The notes below the pieces were generated by a model. It did not search any database. It had not been told where the DNA came from and was given only the letters and a program-made list of their open reading frames with translations. A stretch of 64,000 bases of DNA from Hyphomicrobiales bacterium (lineage in GTDB: Bacteria; Pseudomonadota; Alphaproteobacteria; Rhizobiales; Beijerinckiaceae): assembly GCA_900470775.1 (NCBI GenBank), contig UCBZ01000001.1, positions 46,555 to 110,554 of the forward strand, given 5' to 3'. A program made the translations under genes and the position numbers. Shown here piece by piece: positions 39,177-47,473 of this stretch. The number at the start of each line of letters is the position of its first letter. Position 1 is the first letter of the stretch.

Positions 39177-40313
39177 ATGGGCGCCGCCACGGCCGGGACG
39201 ACACGCAGCCGCGAGACACCTCCGCACGGACCGCATGGCGCAGCGGAACTGCCCTCGGTCAGCGTGACCAGCTATAATCTCGAAATCCGGGACCAGGACG
39301 GCTTCATCGGCGACAAGGCGAGCCGGAGCGCCTTCGTCGAACATCTCGACGCACTTCGCCTGCATCTGCGCGAGCAGGGCGGGGACCCGCTGAAGGGTGA
39401 GACCATCGATATCAGCAAAAAGGAACTGGATGCACTGCTGAAGGACGGCGACCCGCATGAAGCGGCGCTGATGCTCAGCGCGATCGAGCGCTTCGCCCAG
39501 TCGCTCGCCTTCGTCGTCCGCCGCTTCGTTCGGCTCAAGAGCTGGGCGCCCGTCGATCGCATCGTTGTCGGCGGAGGGTTTAGCGACAGCCGTATCGGCC
39601 AGCTCGCCATCGGGCGCGCCGGCATCATCCTGAGCACCGACGGCCACAAGATCGATCTCGTGCCGATCAGCCATCACCCCGACGAGGCCGGACTGGTGGG
39701 TAGCGCGCATCTCGCGCCGAAATGGATCTTCGAGGCCTATGACAGCCTGGTTGCCGTCGATATCGGCGGCTCGAACATCCGGGCCGGCATCGTCAATCTG
39801 CGTCAGGACAAGGCGCCCGATCTCAGCAAGGCGCGGGTCTCCTCGTCCGAGCTCTGGCGGCACGCCGACGACGAGCCGAGCCGCGACGAGGCGATCGAGC
39901 GGCTCGGCGAGATGCTGAAGGCCCAGATCAAGCAGGCGGGGAAGGACGGCCTGCGCGTTGCGCCCTTCATCGGCGTTGGGTGTCCCGGCCTGATCGAGCC
40001 GGACGGCGCGATCGACCGCGGCGCGCAGAACCTGCCCGGCAATTGGGAAAGCAGCCGCTTCAATCTCGTCGACAGCATTCGCGAACTGGTTCCCGAGATC
40101 GGCGACCACGAGACGCAGGTGGTGATGCACAACGACGCGGTGATCCAGGGCCTGAGCGAAATGCCGACGATGCAGGATGTCGAGAACTGGGCCGTGCTCA
40201 CCATCGGCACCGGGCTGGGCAATGCCAGCTATCGCAACCGGGCCAAGCCGAAGAGCAAAAATGCCGACAAGAGCAAGGATGCCGATAAGGGCAAGGCAAG
40301 GTCCAAAGACTGA
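39177..40313 (+). CDS. ROK-family protein with circularly permuted motif order
   Basis: This is a 378-residue protein with every ROK hallmark except the zinc motif, but in rotated order. The normally C-terminal block comes first: RIVVGGGFSDSRIG (130-140) and HHPDEAGLVGSAHL (166-179). Then come the normally N-terminal phosphate motif AVDIGGSNIRAGIV (193-206), GVGCPGLIEPDG (267-276), the catalytic-base motif MHNDAVIQGLSE (Asp320) and TIGTGLGN (342-349). The Cys/His zinc-binding segment is absent. The tail is a Lys-rich repeat (KSKNAD, KSKDAD) encoded by 18-bp units at 40251-40286. GGGGAG precedes the ATG. Sugar kinase activity is plausible but unproven. Confidence 0.85.
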   Translation: MGAATAGTTRSRETPPHGPHGAAELPSVSVTSYNLEIRDQDGFIGDKASRSAFVEHLDALRLHLREQGGDPLKGETIDISKKELDALLKDGDPHEAALMLSAIERFAQSLAFVVRRFVRLKSWAPVDRIVVGGGFSDSRIGQLAIGRAGIILSTDGHKIDLVPISHHPDEAGLVGSAHLAPKWIFEAYDSLVAVDIGGSNIRAGIVNLRQDKAPDLSKARVSSSELWRHADDEPSRDEAIERLGEMLKAQIKQAGKDGLRVAPFIGVGCPGLIEPDGAIDRGAQNLPGNWESSRFNLVDSIRELVPEIGDHETQVVMHNDAVIQGLSEMPTMQDVENWAVLTIGTGLGNASYRNRAKPKSKNADKSKDADKGKARSKD

Positions 40314-40576
40314 GGACGCGGCTCCCCGGCGTCGCCTTATGTTCTGCGGTGCCATGATGATGTCCGGTTTGAGAGGGATGAGGAGCCCGGCCGCCGTGTC
40401 CGCTCCGGCGGAGTTGCCGCCATCCCGAACTGTTCAGACAGGTCCCGCCCTTGCTCCTCGTCCCGCATATCCGGTGCTGTGCTTGTCTTGGGCGGAGCTG
40501 CGCTTGCCTTGCGGCCGAAGCTGTGGCGAGGGTCGAACCAGCATCGAATCACCAGTCTGAGCGAGGCCTCATCGGC

Positions 40577-43192
40577 ATGGCTGCGCGCATGGGGCAAGCG
40601 CCCACACCCAGGCCCAGCCTTGCGCATGGGTTCGTCGTCGCGATGGCGCTGCTTTTCGCGATCCTCGCCGGCTTGGGGCAGGCCTTTGCCCAACCGGTAG
40701 CCGTCGATGCAACGGCGGCCCGCGCCCGGCTCGATTCAATCCGCCTCGAGCTGACCCAGATCGAAACGACGCTGGCGGCACCGACCGCCACGGAAACGGA
40801 ACTGCAGCGGCAGCGTGTCCGCCTGCAACCCTCGCTCGACCAGTTGCGCCAGCTCATCGAGGAGCAGGCGCCGCGCGTCGAACAGGCCAAGCTCCGCCTC
40901 GACCAGCTTGGTGCGAAACCCGATGCCGCCGCCCCGCCCGAAAGTGCGGAGGTGGCGCGCGAGCGCGAGAGCCGTCTCAAGGCCTTCACCGAGGCGGATG
41001 AGACGATGAAGATCGCCCGCGCCGCCTTCCTGCAGGCAGAGCAGCTCCAGACGGCGATTGGCGATCGCCGTCGCGAACTCTTCGCCAAGGTTCTCTTTGC
41101 CGCCGGCCCGACGGTTTTCAACCCGGACATGTGGAGCAGCGCGATCTCGACCGTGCCTGAGGATCTGCGCGCCTCGGGCTATATCTTCGGCGGCTGGCTG
41201 TCGGGCGTGGCCGATGCGATGTCCGGCGTGCGGGGCGGGCTGGTCGCGCTCGCCTTCATCGGCGCCGCCCTGCTTTATCTGGCCCGCGGCCGCTACCTGC
41301 CGCGTTTCAAGGCGCGTTTCGGCAACACGCAGGACACCGGCAGCCTGCACTGCCTCTACGTCGCGCTCGCCCATGTCGTTGCCGGCGCTGCGCCGCCAGC
41401 GCTGGCAAGCTGGCTGATCTATGCCGCGCTGAACACGGCCGGGCTGCTGCCGCCACGGATACAGCCGGTGGTGGCGGCCGTGGTTGCGGGGCTTGCCGTC
41501 GTCGCCTTCGTCCAGTCCTTGCTCGACGCGCTGTTCGCCCCCAGCCAGCCACAGCGGCGGCTGGTCAGCGTGATGGATTCGACCGCGCGCATCGTGGTCT
41601 GGATGGGGACCTCGCTGGCGCTGGTGCTCTCGGTCGGAAAGGTGCTGGAAGCGTGGCTGACGGCGATTGCGGCGGGTCTGGCCGTCTCGATCATCCTGCG
41701 CAGCATCCTCATCATCATCTTCGCGCTGACGCTGGTGGCAGGGCTCTACCGCCTGCGCGACAATGAGGAGGTCGAGGAGGAGGCTTGTCTGGGGCCCTAT
41801 GTCGCGGTCGATGGCGCGAGCCTGGGGCCGATCCGCATCTTCGGCTGGATCGTCGGGCTGGTCATTTCGCTGGCGGTCCTCAGCGGCTATGTCGTCTTCG
41901 CCTCCTTCCTGATCGAGCAGGTGGTCTGGATCGGCATCGTGGCCTGCATCTTCGTGCTGGCCTATCAGCTCGTGGATCTCGGCATCCCCCAGGCGCTGAC
42001 CGGAAAGGGCCGGCTCGCGCTGACGCTGAAGGCGGGGCTGGGCATCCGAACCGGGACGCTGGACAAGATCGCCGTCATCGCGGCCGGCGTGCTCAAGCTT
42101 GTCCTGATCGTCGTCACCTTCCTGCTGGTGCTGGCGCCCTGGGGGCTGGAATCGGCCGATTTCCTGACCTCGCTGCGGGCAGCCTTCTTCGGCTTCCAGG
42201 TCGGCGGGGTGACGATCTCGCTGTCCTCGATCATCATTGCCGGGTTGCTGTTCGCTGCTGGCCTCACCGCCACCCGCTCGATGCAAGGCTGGCTCGAGGG
42301 CAAGTTCCTGCCGACGACGCAGCTCGACACCGGCCTGCGCAACTCGATCACCACGGCTGCGGGCTATGTCGGCTACATCGCCGCGGTCGCGCTCGGGGTC
42401 TCGGCACTGGGCCTGAGCCTGGAGCGGCTGACGCTGGTGGCGAGCGCGCTCTCGGTCGGTATCGGCTTTGGCCTGCAATCGGTGGTGTCGAACTTCGTCT
42501 CGGGGCTGATCCTGCTCTGGGAGCGGCCGATCCGCGTCGGCGACCAGGTCGTGGTCGGAGACGCCGAAGGCATCGTCAAGAAGATCAATGTGCGCTCGAC
42601 CGAGATCGCGACCTTCGACCGCTCATCGGTGATCGTGCCGAACTCGAATCTCGTTTCCGGCGTCGTCCGCAACCGGGTCCGCAACGACCGCACCGGGCGC
42701 ATCCTGATCGCGCTCTCGGTGCCGCGCACCCTCGACGCAGGAGCCGTCCGCGCCATGCTGAGCGAGGTCGCGAGTGCGCATGGCGACGTGATGCAGAAGC
42801 CGCCGCCGTCGATCATGTTCAAGAAGATCGGCACGGCGACGATGGATTTCGAGCTGGTCTGTGTCGTCGCCGACGTCGACATCGTCGGGCGCGTGACCAG
42901 CGACCTGAATTTCGCGATCCACAAGCGCTTGACCGAGATGGAGCCGGCCGCCGGCACGCCGGAGCTGCTGGTGAAGGGGCTCGAAGGCGTCGAGCAGTCG
43001 CTCGGCGACATCGCCGCCGCCGTGGTTCGCGAGAGCAAGGCGATCAGGACCGCAAAGCCCGCTGTGACCGCCCGCGCCGGGCGCAAGGCACCGGCTTCAC
43101 TTCCCGCCGAGGACGACGAGACCGAGACCGGCCATGCGCCTGTGCCCGCTCCCGCACCGCCGGAACCGGCCAAGGACGACAGCAAGGAATGA
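40577..43192 (+). CDS. Large MscS-type mechanosensitive channel with DUF3772 domain
   Basis: This 871-residue inner-membrane channel has a signal peptide (ending AFAQ), a periplasmic coiled-coil DUF3772 region (about 35-190), many membrane segments and, near residues 640-760, the MscS core ASALSVGIGFGLQSVVSNFV with the beta domain WERPIRVGDQVVVGD. The latter continues to RSTEIATFDRSSVIVPNS. The C-terminal tail is Pro/Ala-rich. It resembles the MscK/YbdG-type extended family and should relieve hypo-osmotic stress. ATG 40577 is chosen for the signal peptide. The 263-bp gap upstream shows no other gene or clear site. Confidence 0.92.
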   Translation: MAARMGQAPTPRPSLAHGFVVAMALLFAILAGLGQAFAQPVAVDATAARARLDSIRLELTQIETTLAAPTATETELQRQRVRLQPSLDQLRQLIEEQAPRVEQAKLRLDQLGAKPDAAAPPESAEVARERESRLKAFTEADETMKIARAAFLQAEQLQTAIGDRRRELFAKVLFAAGPTVFNPDMWSSAISTVPEDLRASGYIFGGWLSGVADAMSGVRGGLVALAFIGAALLYLARGRYLPRFKARFGNTQDTGSLHCLYVALAHVVAGAAPPALASWLIYAALNTAGLLPPRIQPVVAAVVAGLAVVAFVQSLLDALFAPSQPQRRLVSVMDSTARIVVWMGTSLALVLSVGKVLEAWLTAIAAGLAVSIILRSILIIIFALTLVAGLYRLRDNEEVEEEACLGPYVAVDGASLGPIRIFGWIVGLVISLAVLSGYVVFASFLIEQVVWIGIVACIFVLAYQLVDLGIPQALTGKGRLALTLKAGLGIRTGTLDKIAVIAAGVLKLVLIVVTFLLVLAPWGLESADFLTSLRAAFFGFQVGGVTISLSSIIIAGLLFAAGLTATRSMQGWLEGKFLPTTQLDTGLRNSITTAAGYVGYIAAVALGVSALGLSLERLTLVASALSVGIGFGLQSVVSNFVSGLILLWERPIRVGDQVVVGDAEGIVKKINVRSTEIATFDRSSVIVPNSNLVSGVVRNRVRNDRTGRILIALSVPRTLDAGAVRAMLSEVASAHGDVMQKPPPSIMFKKIGTATMDFELVCVVADVDIVGRVTSDLNFAIHKRLTEMEPAAGTPELLVKGLEGVEQSLGDIAAAVVRESKAIRTAKPAVTARAGRKAPASLPAEDDETETGHAPVPAPAPPEPAKDDSKE

Positions 43193-43196
43193 TGCG

Positions 43197-43721
43197 ATGT
43201 TCAGCCTTCGACGCGGCGCGGCGAAAGCCCGGCCGATGACCTGTCCCGTCCTCGTCGCCGGAGCGCTCGCGCTGCTCGGCGTCGCCGGCTGCACCGAGCC
43301 GGCGCGTACGAGCCAGCCGGCGTTCTACCGCGATCTCGGTTCTCCTTCCGCCCGCGTCGACGAGAACGAGGCGCGCGCCATGATCTCGGCCTACAGGCTG
43401 AATGCCGGGCTGAACGCGCTGGCGCTCGATCCCGATCTGGTCGCGGCCGCGCAGCAGGAGGCGAGCGCGATGGCAGCCGTCGACAAGCCGGCGCAGGCCG
43501 AGGCCGTGAAGGCGCGGCTGGCGCGCGGCGGACAGCCGGGTGCGGAGGCCAATCTCTCGGCGGGCTATCGGCGGCTGGCGGAGGCGTTTTCGGGCTGGCG
43601 CGATTCGCCGCAGCACGACCGCGTCATGAAGGTGGCAGGCGCCAAGCGCATGGGCATCGCCACGGCCTATGCGCCGGGCTCGAAATACCAGGTCTACTGG
43701 GCCCTGATCCTGGCGCCCTGA
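43197..43721 (+). CDS. CAP (SCP-like) domain lipoprotein
   Basis: This 174-residue lipoprotein has a signal with lipobox VAGC (Cys32) and a short CAP-superfamily domain: ISAYRLNAGLNALALDPDLVAAAQQ, quoted in part, then LSAGYRRLAEAFSGWRDSPQHDRVMKVAGAKRMGIA, also in part. Role unknown; CAP proteins are extracytoplasmic and varied. The start at 43197, four bases after the channel stop, has AAGGAA upstream, so it is co-transcribed with the MscS gene. Its stop codon lies in a 15-bp tandem repeat. Confidence 0.85.
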   Translation: MFSLRRGAAKARPMTCPVLVAGALALLGVAGCTEPARTSQPAFYRDLGSPSARVDENEARAMISAYRLNAGLNALALDPDLVAAAQQEASAMAAVDKPAQAEAVKARLARGGQPGAEANLSAGYRRLAEAFSGWRDSPQHDRVMKVAGAKRMGIATAYAPGSKYQVYWALILAP

Positions 43722-43776
43722 ACCCGGGCCTCCTGAACCCTGGTCTCTTGAATCCTGGCCCCGCGAACTCCGGCGC
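43717..43776. repeat. Four imperfect 15-bp tandem repeats
   Basis: Four adjoining units read CCTGAACCCGGGCCT, CCTGAACCCTGGTCT, CTTGAATCCTGGCCC and CGCGAACTCCGGCGC. The first contains the CAP-gene stop codon and the array fills the gap up to the convergent motB stop at 43788. It looks like replication slippage with later divergence. Confidence 0.7.
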
Positions 43777-43787
43777 CGCGACGCGCG

Positions 43788-44612
43788 TCAGGGCTTGATG
43801 TTGGCCGGCAGCGGCGGTGCGTCGGCCTTCAGGACGATGCCGACGCGGCGGTTATAGGGCAGATAGGGATTGTCCTTGACCAGCGGTTCGGTGTCGCCCT
43901 TGCCGGAGACGGAGGCGAAGCGGTCGCTCGGCACGCCGGCATTGGCCATGATCTCCCGCACCGCATTGGCACGGCCGACGGAGAGCTCCCAGGGGTCGCC
44001 TTCCGGCGGTGCGCCCGGCCGCGGCGTGGCGGTGTGGCCGCTGATCGTGATCTTGTTGGGCATGCGCCGAAGCGTCGGGGCCAGTGCCGCCAGCACCTTG
44101 CGCATGCGCTCGTTGGGCTGGCTCTTGCCCTCCGCGAACATGGCGCGGCCTTCCTGGTCGACGAGCTGGATGTCGATGCCGGTCTCTGAGACCTCGACCA
44201 GGATGTTGCGCGAGACCTCGGCGATCTCGGGCATGTCGCGCAGCGCCTGCCGCAGCGAGGCTGCGGCCAGGGCGAAGCCGCGGTCCTGCGCGGGATCCTG
44301 AAGGCCGTCCTCATGCGGCTGGTTCTTGGCCGGGCCGGGAGTGTCCGTGGCGTCAGGGAGCGGCCTGATGCGCGCGTTCTTGACATAGGTTCCCGTCGGG
44401 ATGCCGTCGGTCTCGACGATGCCGGCGAGCCTGATGTCCTTCTGGTTGCCGAAGGCCTCTCGCATCGACCCCGCGACGATTTGGAGCTTGGCCTTGTCCT
44501 GGCTCGAATAGGCCGCGAGCATCACGAAGAAGCTCATCAGCAGCGCCATCAGGTCGGCGAAGGTGACGAACCAGCCGTGGCCGCCATGGCCGCCGCGCTT
44601 TTTCCTAGCCAT
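43788..44612 (-). CDS. motB: MotB/OmpA-type flagellar motor stator protein
   Basis: This 274-residue stator component has a single membrane helix near the N-terminus (WFVTFADLMALLMSFFVMLAA) with the proton-binding Asp20, a linker of about 90 residues, and a C-terminal OmpA-type peptidoglycan-binding domain (NKITISGHTATPRPG, LSVGRANAVREIM, YNRRVGIVL). It anchors the MotA ring to the wall. It follows motA on the same strand across a 50-bp junction built of three 18-bp repeats. With flagellar genes at 1-3.4 kb, it may be the main or a second stator set. Confidence 0.9.
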   Translation of the reverse strand: MARKKRGGHGGHGWFVTFADLMALLMSFFVMLAAYSSQDKAKLQIVAGSMREAFGNQKDIRLAGIVETDGIPTGTYVKNARIRPLPDATDTPGPAKNQPHEDGLQDPAQDRGFALAAASLRQALRDMPEIAEVSRNILVEVSETGIDIQLVDQEGRAMFAEGKSQPNERMRKVLAALAPTLRRMPNKITISGHTATPRPGAPPEGDPWELSVGRANAVREIMANAGVPSDRFASVSGKGDTEPLVKDNPYLPYNRRVGIVLKADAPPLPANIKP

Positions 44613-44664
44613 TGGTCAGTTCCCGGCCATCGGTCAGATCCCGGACATCGCTCAGGCCCCGGTC
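44611..44664 (-). repeat. Three 18-bp tandem repeats forming the motA-motB junction
   Basis: On the minus strand, the junction reads as units of the form TGA-3 bases-ATG-9 bases. They give two tiny cistrons, ATG TCC GGG ATC TGA and ATG GCC GGG AAC TGA, each followed three bases later by the next ATG; the third ATG (44612) starts motB. The mini-cistrons are in the motB frame. The repeated unit in the + orientation is close to ATCGGTCAGATCCCGGAC. Confidence 0.75.
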
Positions 44665-45433
44665 AGGTGGCTTCCGCCATCTCGCCCCGATGGTGATCGG
44701 GCAGATAGGCGAGGAGCATTTCGCGGACCAGCGTCGGGCTTTTGGCGTCGCGCATCTGGAGCACGCCGTCGATGATCAGCGTGCGCGAGATCTCCTCCTC
44801 CTCGAGCTTGATGTGCAGCTTGTCGGCGATCGGCATGGCGATCAGGTTGGCGACGACCGCCCCATAAAGGGTCGCCAGCAGCGCGGTCGCCATGGCGCCG
44901 CCGAGCTTGGAGGGGTCGGACATGTTGGCGAACATCGTCACCATGCCCAGAATCGTGCCGATCATGCCCCAGGCGGGGGCGCAGTCGCCGACCGCGCGAT
45001 AGACCTTCGAGCCTTCGTCGAGCCGCTGCAGGAAATTGTCGCGGTCGCGCTCCATCGTGTCGCGGATGAACTCCTTGTCGTAGCCGTCGGCGATGTAGCG
45101 CAGGCCCTGAGCGAGGAAGGTGTCGGAGACCTCCGCGGTCTCGAGCGCGACCGGGCCGCTCTTGCGCGCGATATCAGCGACGCGGGTGATTTCGTCGATG
45201 AGTTCGCGCGGGTGGACCGAGCGCATGGTGAAGGCGAAGCGGATGCCCATCGGAATGCCGTGCAGGATCACCGAGAAGGGAAAGCGGATCATGGTCGCGG
45301 CGGTGGCGCCGCCAAAGATCACGACGACGGCATGGATGTCGTAATAGGCTTTGAAATTGCCGCCATCGAGCAGGATCAGGCCGACGAGCACGCCGACGCC
45401 GGACAGCAATCCTACGGCGGTCGCAATATCCAT
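44663..45433 (-). CDS. motA: MotA-type flagellar motor stator protein
   Basis: This 256-residue inner-membrane protein has four membrane segments and a large cytoplasmic loop. The conserved third-helix block is DCAPAWGMIGTILGMVTMF with the essential Pro, and LLATLYGAVVANLIAMPIADKL forms the fourth, quoted in part. This compact form, with HAVVVIFGGATAATMIRFP near the N-terminus, is the PomA/MotA short type. The start ATG 45433 follows AGGA. It is transcribed before motB. The ion (H+ or Na+) cannot be settled from this sequence. Confidence 0.9.
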   Translation of the reverse strand: MDIATAVGLLSGVGVLVGLILLDGGNFKAYYDIHAVVVIFGGATAATMIRFPFSVILHGIPMGIRFAFTMRSVHPRELIDEITRVADIARKSGPVALETAEVSDTFLAQGLRYIADGYDKEFIRDTMERDRDNFLQRLDEGSKVYRAVGDCAPAWGMIGTILGMVTMFANMSDPSKLGGAMATALLATLYGAVVANLIAMPIADKLHIKLEEEEISRTLIIDGVLQMRDAKSPTLVREMLLAYLPDHHRGEMAEAT

Positions 45434-45577
45434 GATGACGATCCTGGCCACGCGCATGCGACGTCGATTCCGCAGCCTGCGCGGAATTCGTCCCTTGAGA
45501 CGTTATCCGTCCCGCCTTGAAGGAAGCGTTAAGGTTCAGGGCTTGTTCACGGCCCTGACTGCGCTAAAGCTTCGGGC

Positions 45578-47392
45578 ATGTCATTGTTTGCGATCTACAC
45601 CCGTGTGCTCGGCGAACTCGGTCCCGAGAAGCGGCTCGGCCTGATCCTGGCGCTGGCCAATGTCCTGCTGGCGGCCGCCTCCTTCGCGGAGCCGATGCTG
45701 TTCGGCGCGCTGATCGACAAATTGTCGAGCGCGCAAGGCGCCGGGCAGCGCCTGACCTGGGGCGAGATCAACCCGCTGATCCTCGCCTGGGTCGGCTTCG
45801 GCCTGTTCACCATCGGCGCCTCGGTCTTCGTCTCGCTGCATTCCGACAGGCTGGCGCATCGGCGCCGGCTCGCCGTCATGGCGAATTATTTCGAGCACGC
45901 GCTGACGCTGCCGCTGGCCTATCACACGCAGACGCATTCCGGCCGCGTGCTCAAGGTGATGCTCGACGGCACCAGCGGCATGTGGGCGCTGTGGCTCTCC
46001 TTCTTCCGCGAGCATTGCGCCAGCCTCGTTGCGCTCTTCATCCTGCTGCCGTTCACGCTGTGGAAGAACTGGCAGCTCGGCCTGCTGCTGATCTCGCTCG
46101 TCTTCCTGTTCGGGCTGCTGACGGCCTATGTGCTGCGCAAGACCGATAAGCTGCAGAGCAATGTCGAGGCCTATCACTCGAACCTCGCCGAGCGGGCTTC
46201 CGACGCGCTCGGCAATGTCCCGGTGATCCAGAGCTTCACCCGCATCGAGGCCGAGGTCAGGGGCCTGCGCTCGACCATTGCCAGCCTGCTGGAGGCGCAG
46301 CTTCCGGTTTTGTCCTGGTGGGCAATCGCGACGGTCGCGACTCGCGCCTCGGCGACGCTGACGGTGCTGGCGATCTTCGTCGTCGGCGCCTGGCTCCTGA
46401 TGCAGGGGCTGACCACGGTCGGCGAGATCGTCACCTTCATGGGCTTCGCCACCATGCTGGTCGGGCGGCTGGAGCAGATCGTCGCCTTCGTGAACTTCAT
46501 CTTCATGCAGGCGCCGAAGATGCGCGAATTCTTCGAGGTGCTCGACACGCTGCCCGCCGTGCGCGATCTGCCCAGCGCGCCCGATGCCGGGCGGCTTTCG
46601 GGCGCGGTCGCCTTCGAGGACGTCTCCTTTTCCTATGACGGCAAGCGCGCTGCCGTGCAGGACGTCTCGTTTTCGGTGGCGCCGGGCGAGACCATCGCCA
46701 TCGTCGGCTCGACCGGCTCGGGCAAATCGACGACGCTTGGCCTGCTGCATCGGGCCTTCGATCCGCAGTCGGGCCGCATCACGGTGGACGGGCAGGACAT
46801 CCGCGAGATTTCGCTGCTCTCCTTGCGCCGGAACATCGGCGTCGTCTTCCAGGAGCCGATGCTGTTCGCGCGCTCGATCCGCGAGAACCTGACCGTCGGC
46901 AAGCCGGATGCGACGGATGAGGAGATGATGGAGGCGCTCGACCGGGCGCAGGCGACCGAAGTCATGGCGCGCCAGACCGACGGGCTCGACACGCTTGTCG
47001 GCGAGCGCGGCCGGACGCTTTCGGGCGGCGAGCGCCAGCGCCTGTCGATCGCGCGCGCGCTCCTGAAGAACCCGCCGATCCTGATCCTCGACGAGGCGAC
47101 CTCGGCCCTCGACGCCGCGACCGAGGTCAAGCTGCAGAAGGCGCTGGAGGAGGTGATGAAGGGCCGCACCACCTTCGTCATCGCCCACCGCCTCGCCACG
47201 ATCCGCAATGCCGACCGTATCCTGGTGTTCGAGCAGGGTCAGGTCATCGAGATGGGCTCCTTCGAGGAACTCGTCGCCAAGGGCGGCCGCTTCGCCGCGC
47301 TGGCGCGGGCACAGTATCTCGTTACCGACAAGCCGGCGGCGCTGGCGGAGGAGGTCGCGAGCCCGCTGGCGGCGAAGATCGCGCTCGACTAA
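45578..47392 (+). CDS. ndvA: Cyclic beta-1,2-glucan exporter, NdvA/ChvA-type ABC transporter
   Basis: This 604-residue half-transporter has six membrane helices (about 15-300) and a C-terminal ATPase with Walker [10 protein letters not shown] (377-385), signature LSGGERQ (481-487) and Walker B ILILDEA. The N-terminus [25 protein letters not shown], quoted to its first part, is the NdvA pattern. In rhizobia it exports cyclic beta-1,2-glucan for osmoadaptation and host interaction; the synthase NdvB is not in the window. An inverted repeat TCAGGGC-N9-GCCCTGA (45536-45558) lies just upstream of the start and may form a 5' hairpin. Confidence 0.93.
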   Translation: MSLFAIYTRVLGELGPEKRLGLILALANVLLAAASFAEPMLFGALIDKLSSAQGAGQRLTWGEINPLILAWVGFGLFTIGASVFVSLHSDRLAHRRRLAVMANYFEHALTLPLAYHTQTHSGRVLKVMLDGTSGMWALWLSFFREHCASLVALFILLPFTLWKNWQLGLLLISLVFLFGLLTAYVLRKTDKLQSNVEAYHSNLAERASDALGNVPVIQSFTRIEAEVRGLRSTIASLLEAQLPVLSWWAIATVATRASATLTVLAIFVVGAWLLMQGLTTVGEIVTFMGFATMLVGRLEQIVAFVNFIFMQAPKMREFFEVLDTLPAVRDLPSAPDAGRLSGAVAFEDVSFSYDGKRAAVQDVSFSVAPGETIAIVGSTGSGKSTTLGLLHRAFDPQSGRITVDGQDIREISLLSLRRNIGVVFQEPMLFARSIRENLTVGKPDATDEEMMEALDRAQATEVMARQTDGLDTLVGERGRTLSGGERQRLSIARALLKNPPILILDEATSALDAATEVKLQKALEEVMKGRTTFVIAHRLATIRNADRILVFEQGQVIEMGSFEELVAKGGRFAALARAQYLVTDKPAALAEEVASPLAAKIALD

Positions 47393-47473
47393 GGCGCCAG
47401 GGTTCGCCCCGATCTTGCATGGCCAGGAGCTTTCGGCGCGGCTTCACCTGCGCGGCTTACGAAGGATATGACC

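Noticed and set aside
39083..39277. Short open frame just upstream of the ROK gene (begins MRQALPPGDAPGW)
   Set aside because: It overlaps the ROK start in another frame, lacks a ribosome site and turns Arg/His-rich, so it is probably not coding.
40736..42478. 580-codon frame antisense to the MscS gene
   Set aside because: Composition is Arg/Asp/Gln/His-rich, as expected of a shadow frame, while the + strand encodes a full channel with signal peptide and MscS core.
44611..44664. CRISPR-like array
   Set aside because: Three 18-bp units with no spacers between them form a simple tandem repeat, not a repeat-spacer array.
45581..47188. 535-codon frame antisense to ndvA
   Set aside because: No recognisable domain. 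The + strand frame has intact Walker A, signature and Walker B motifs.
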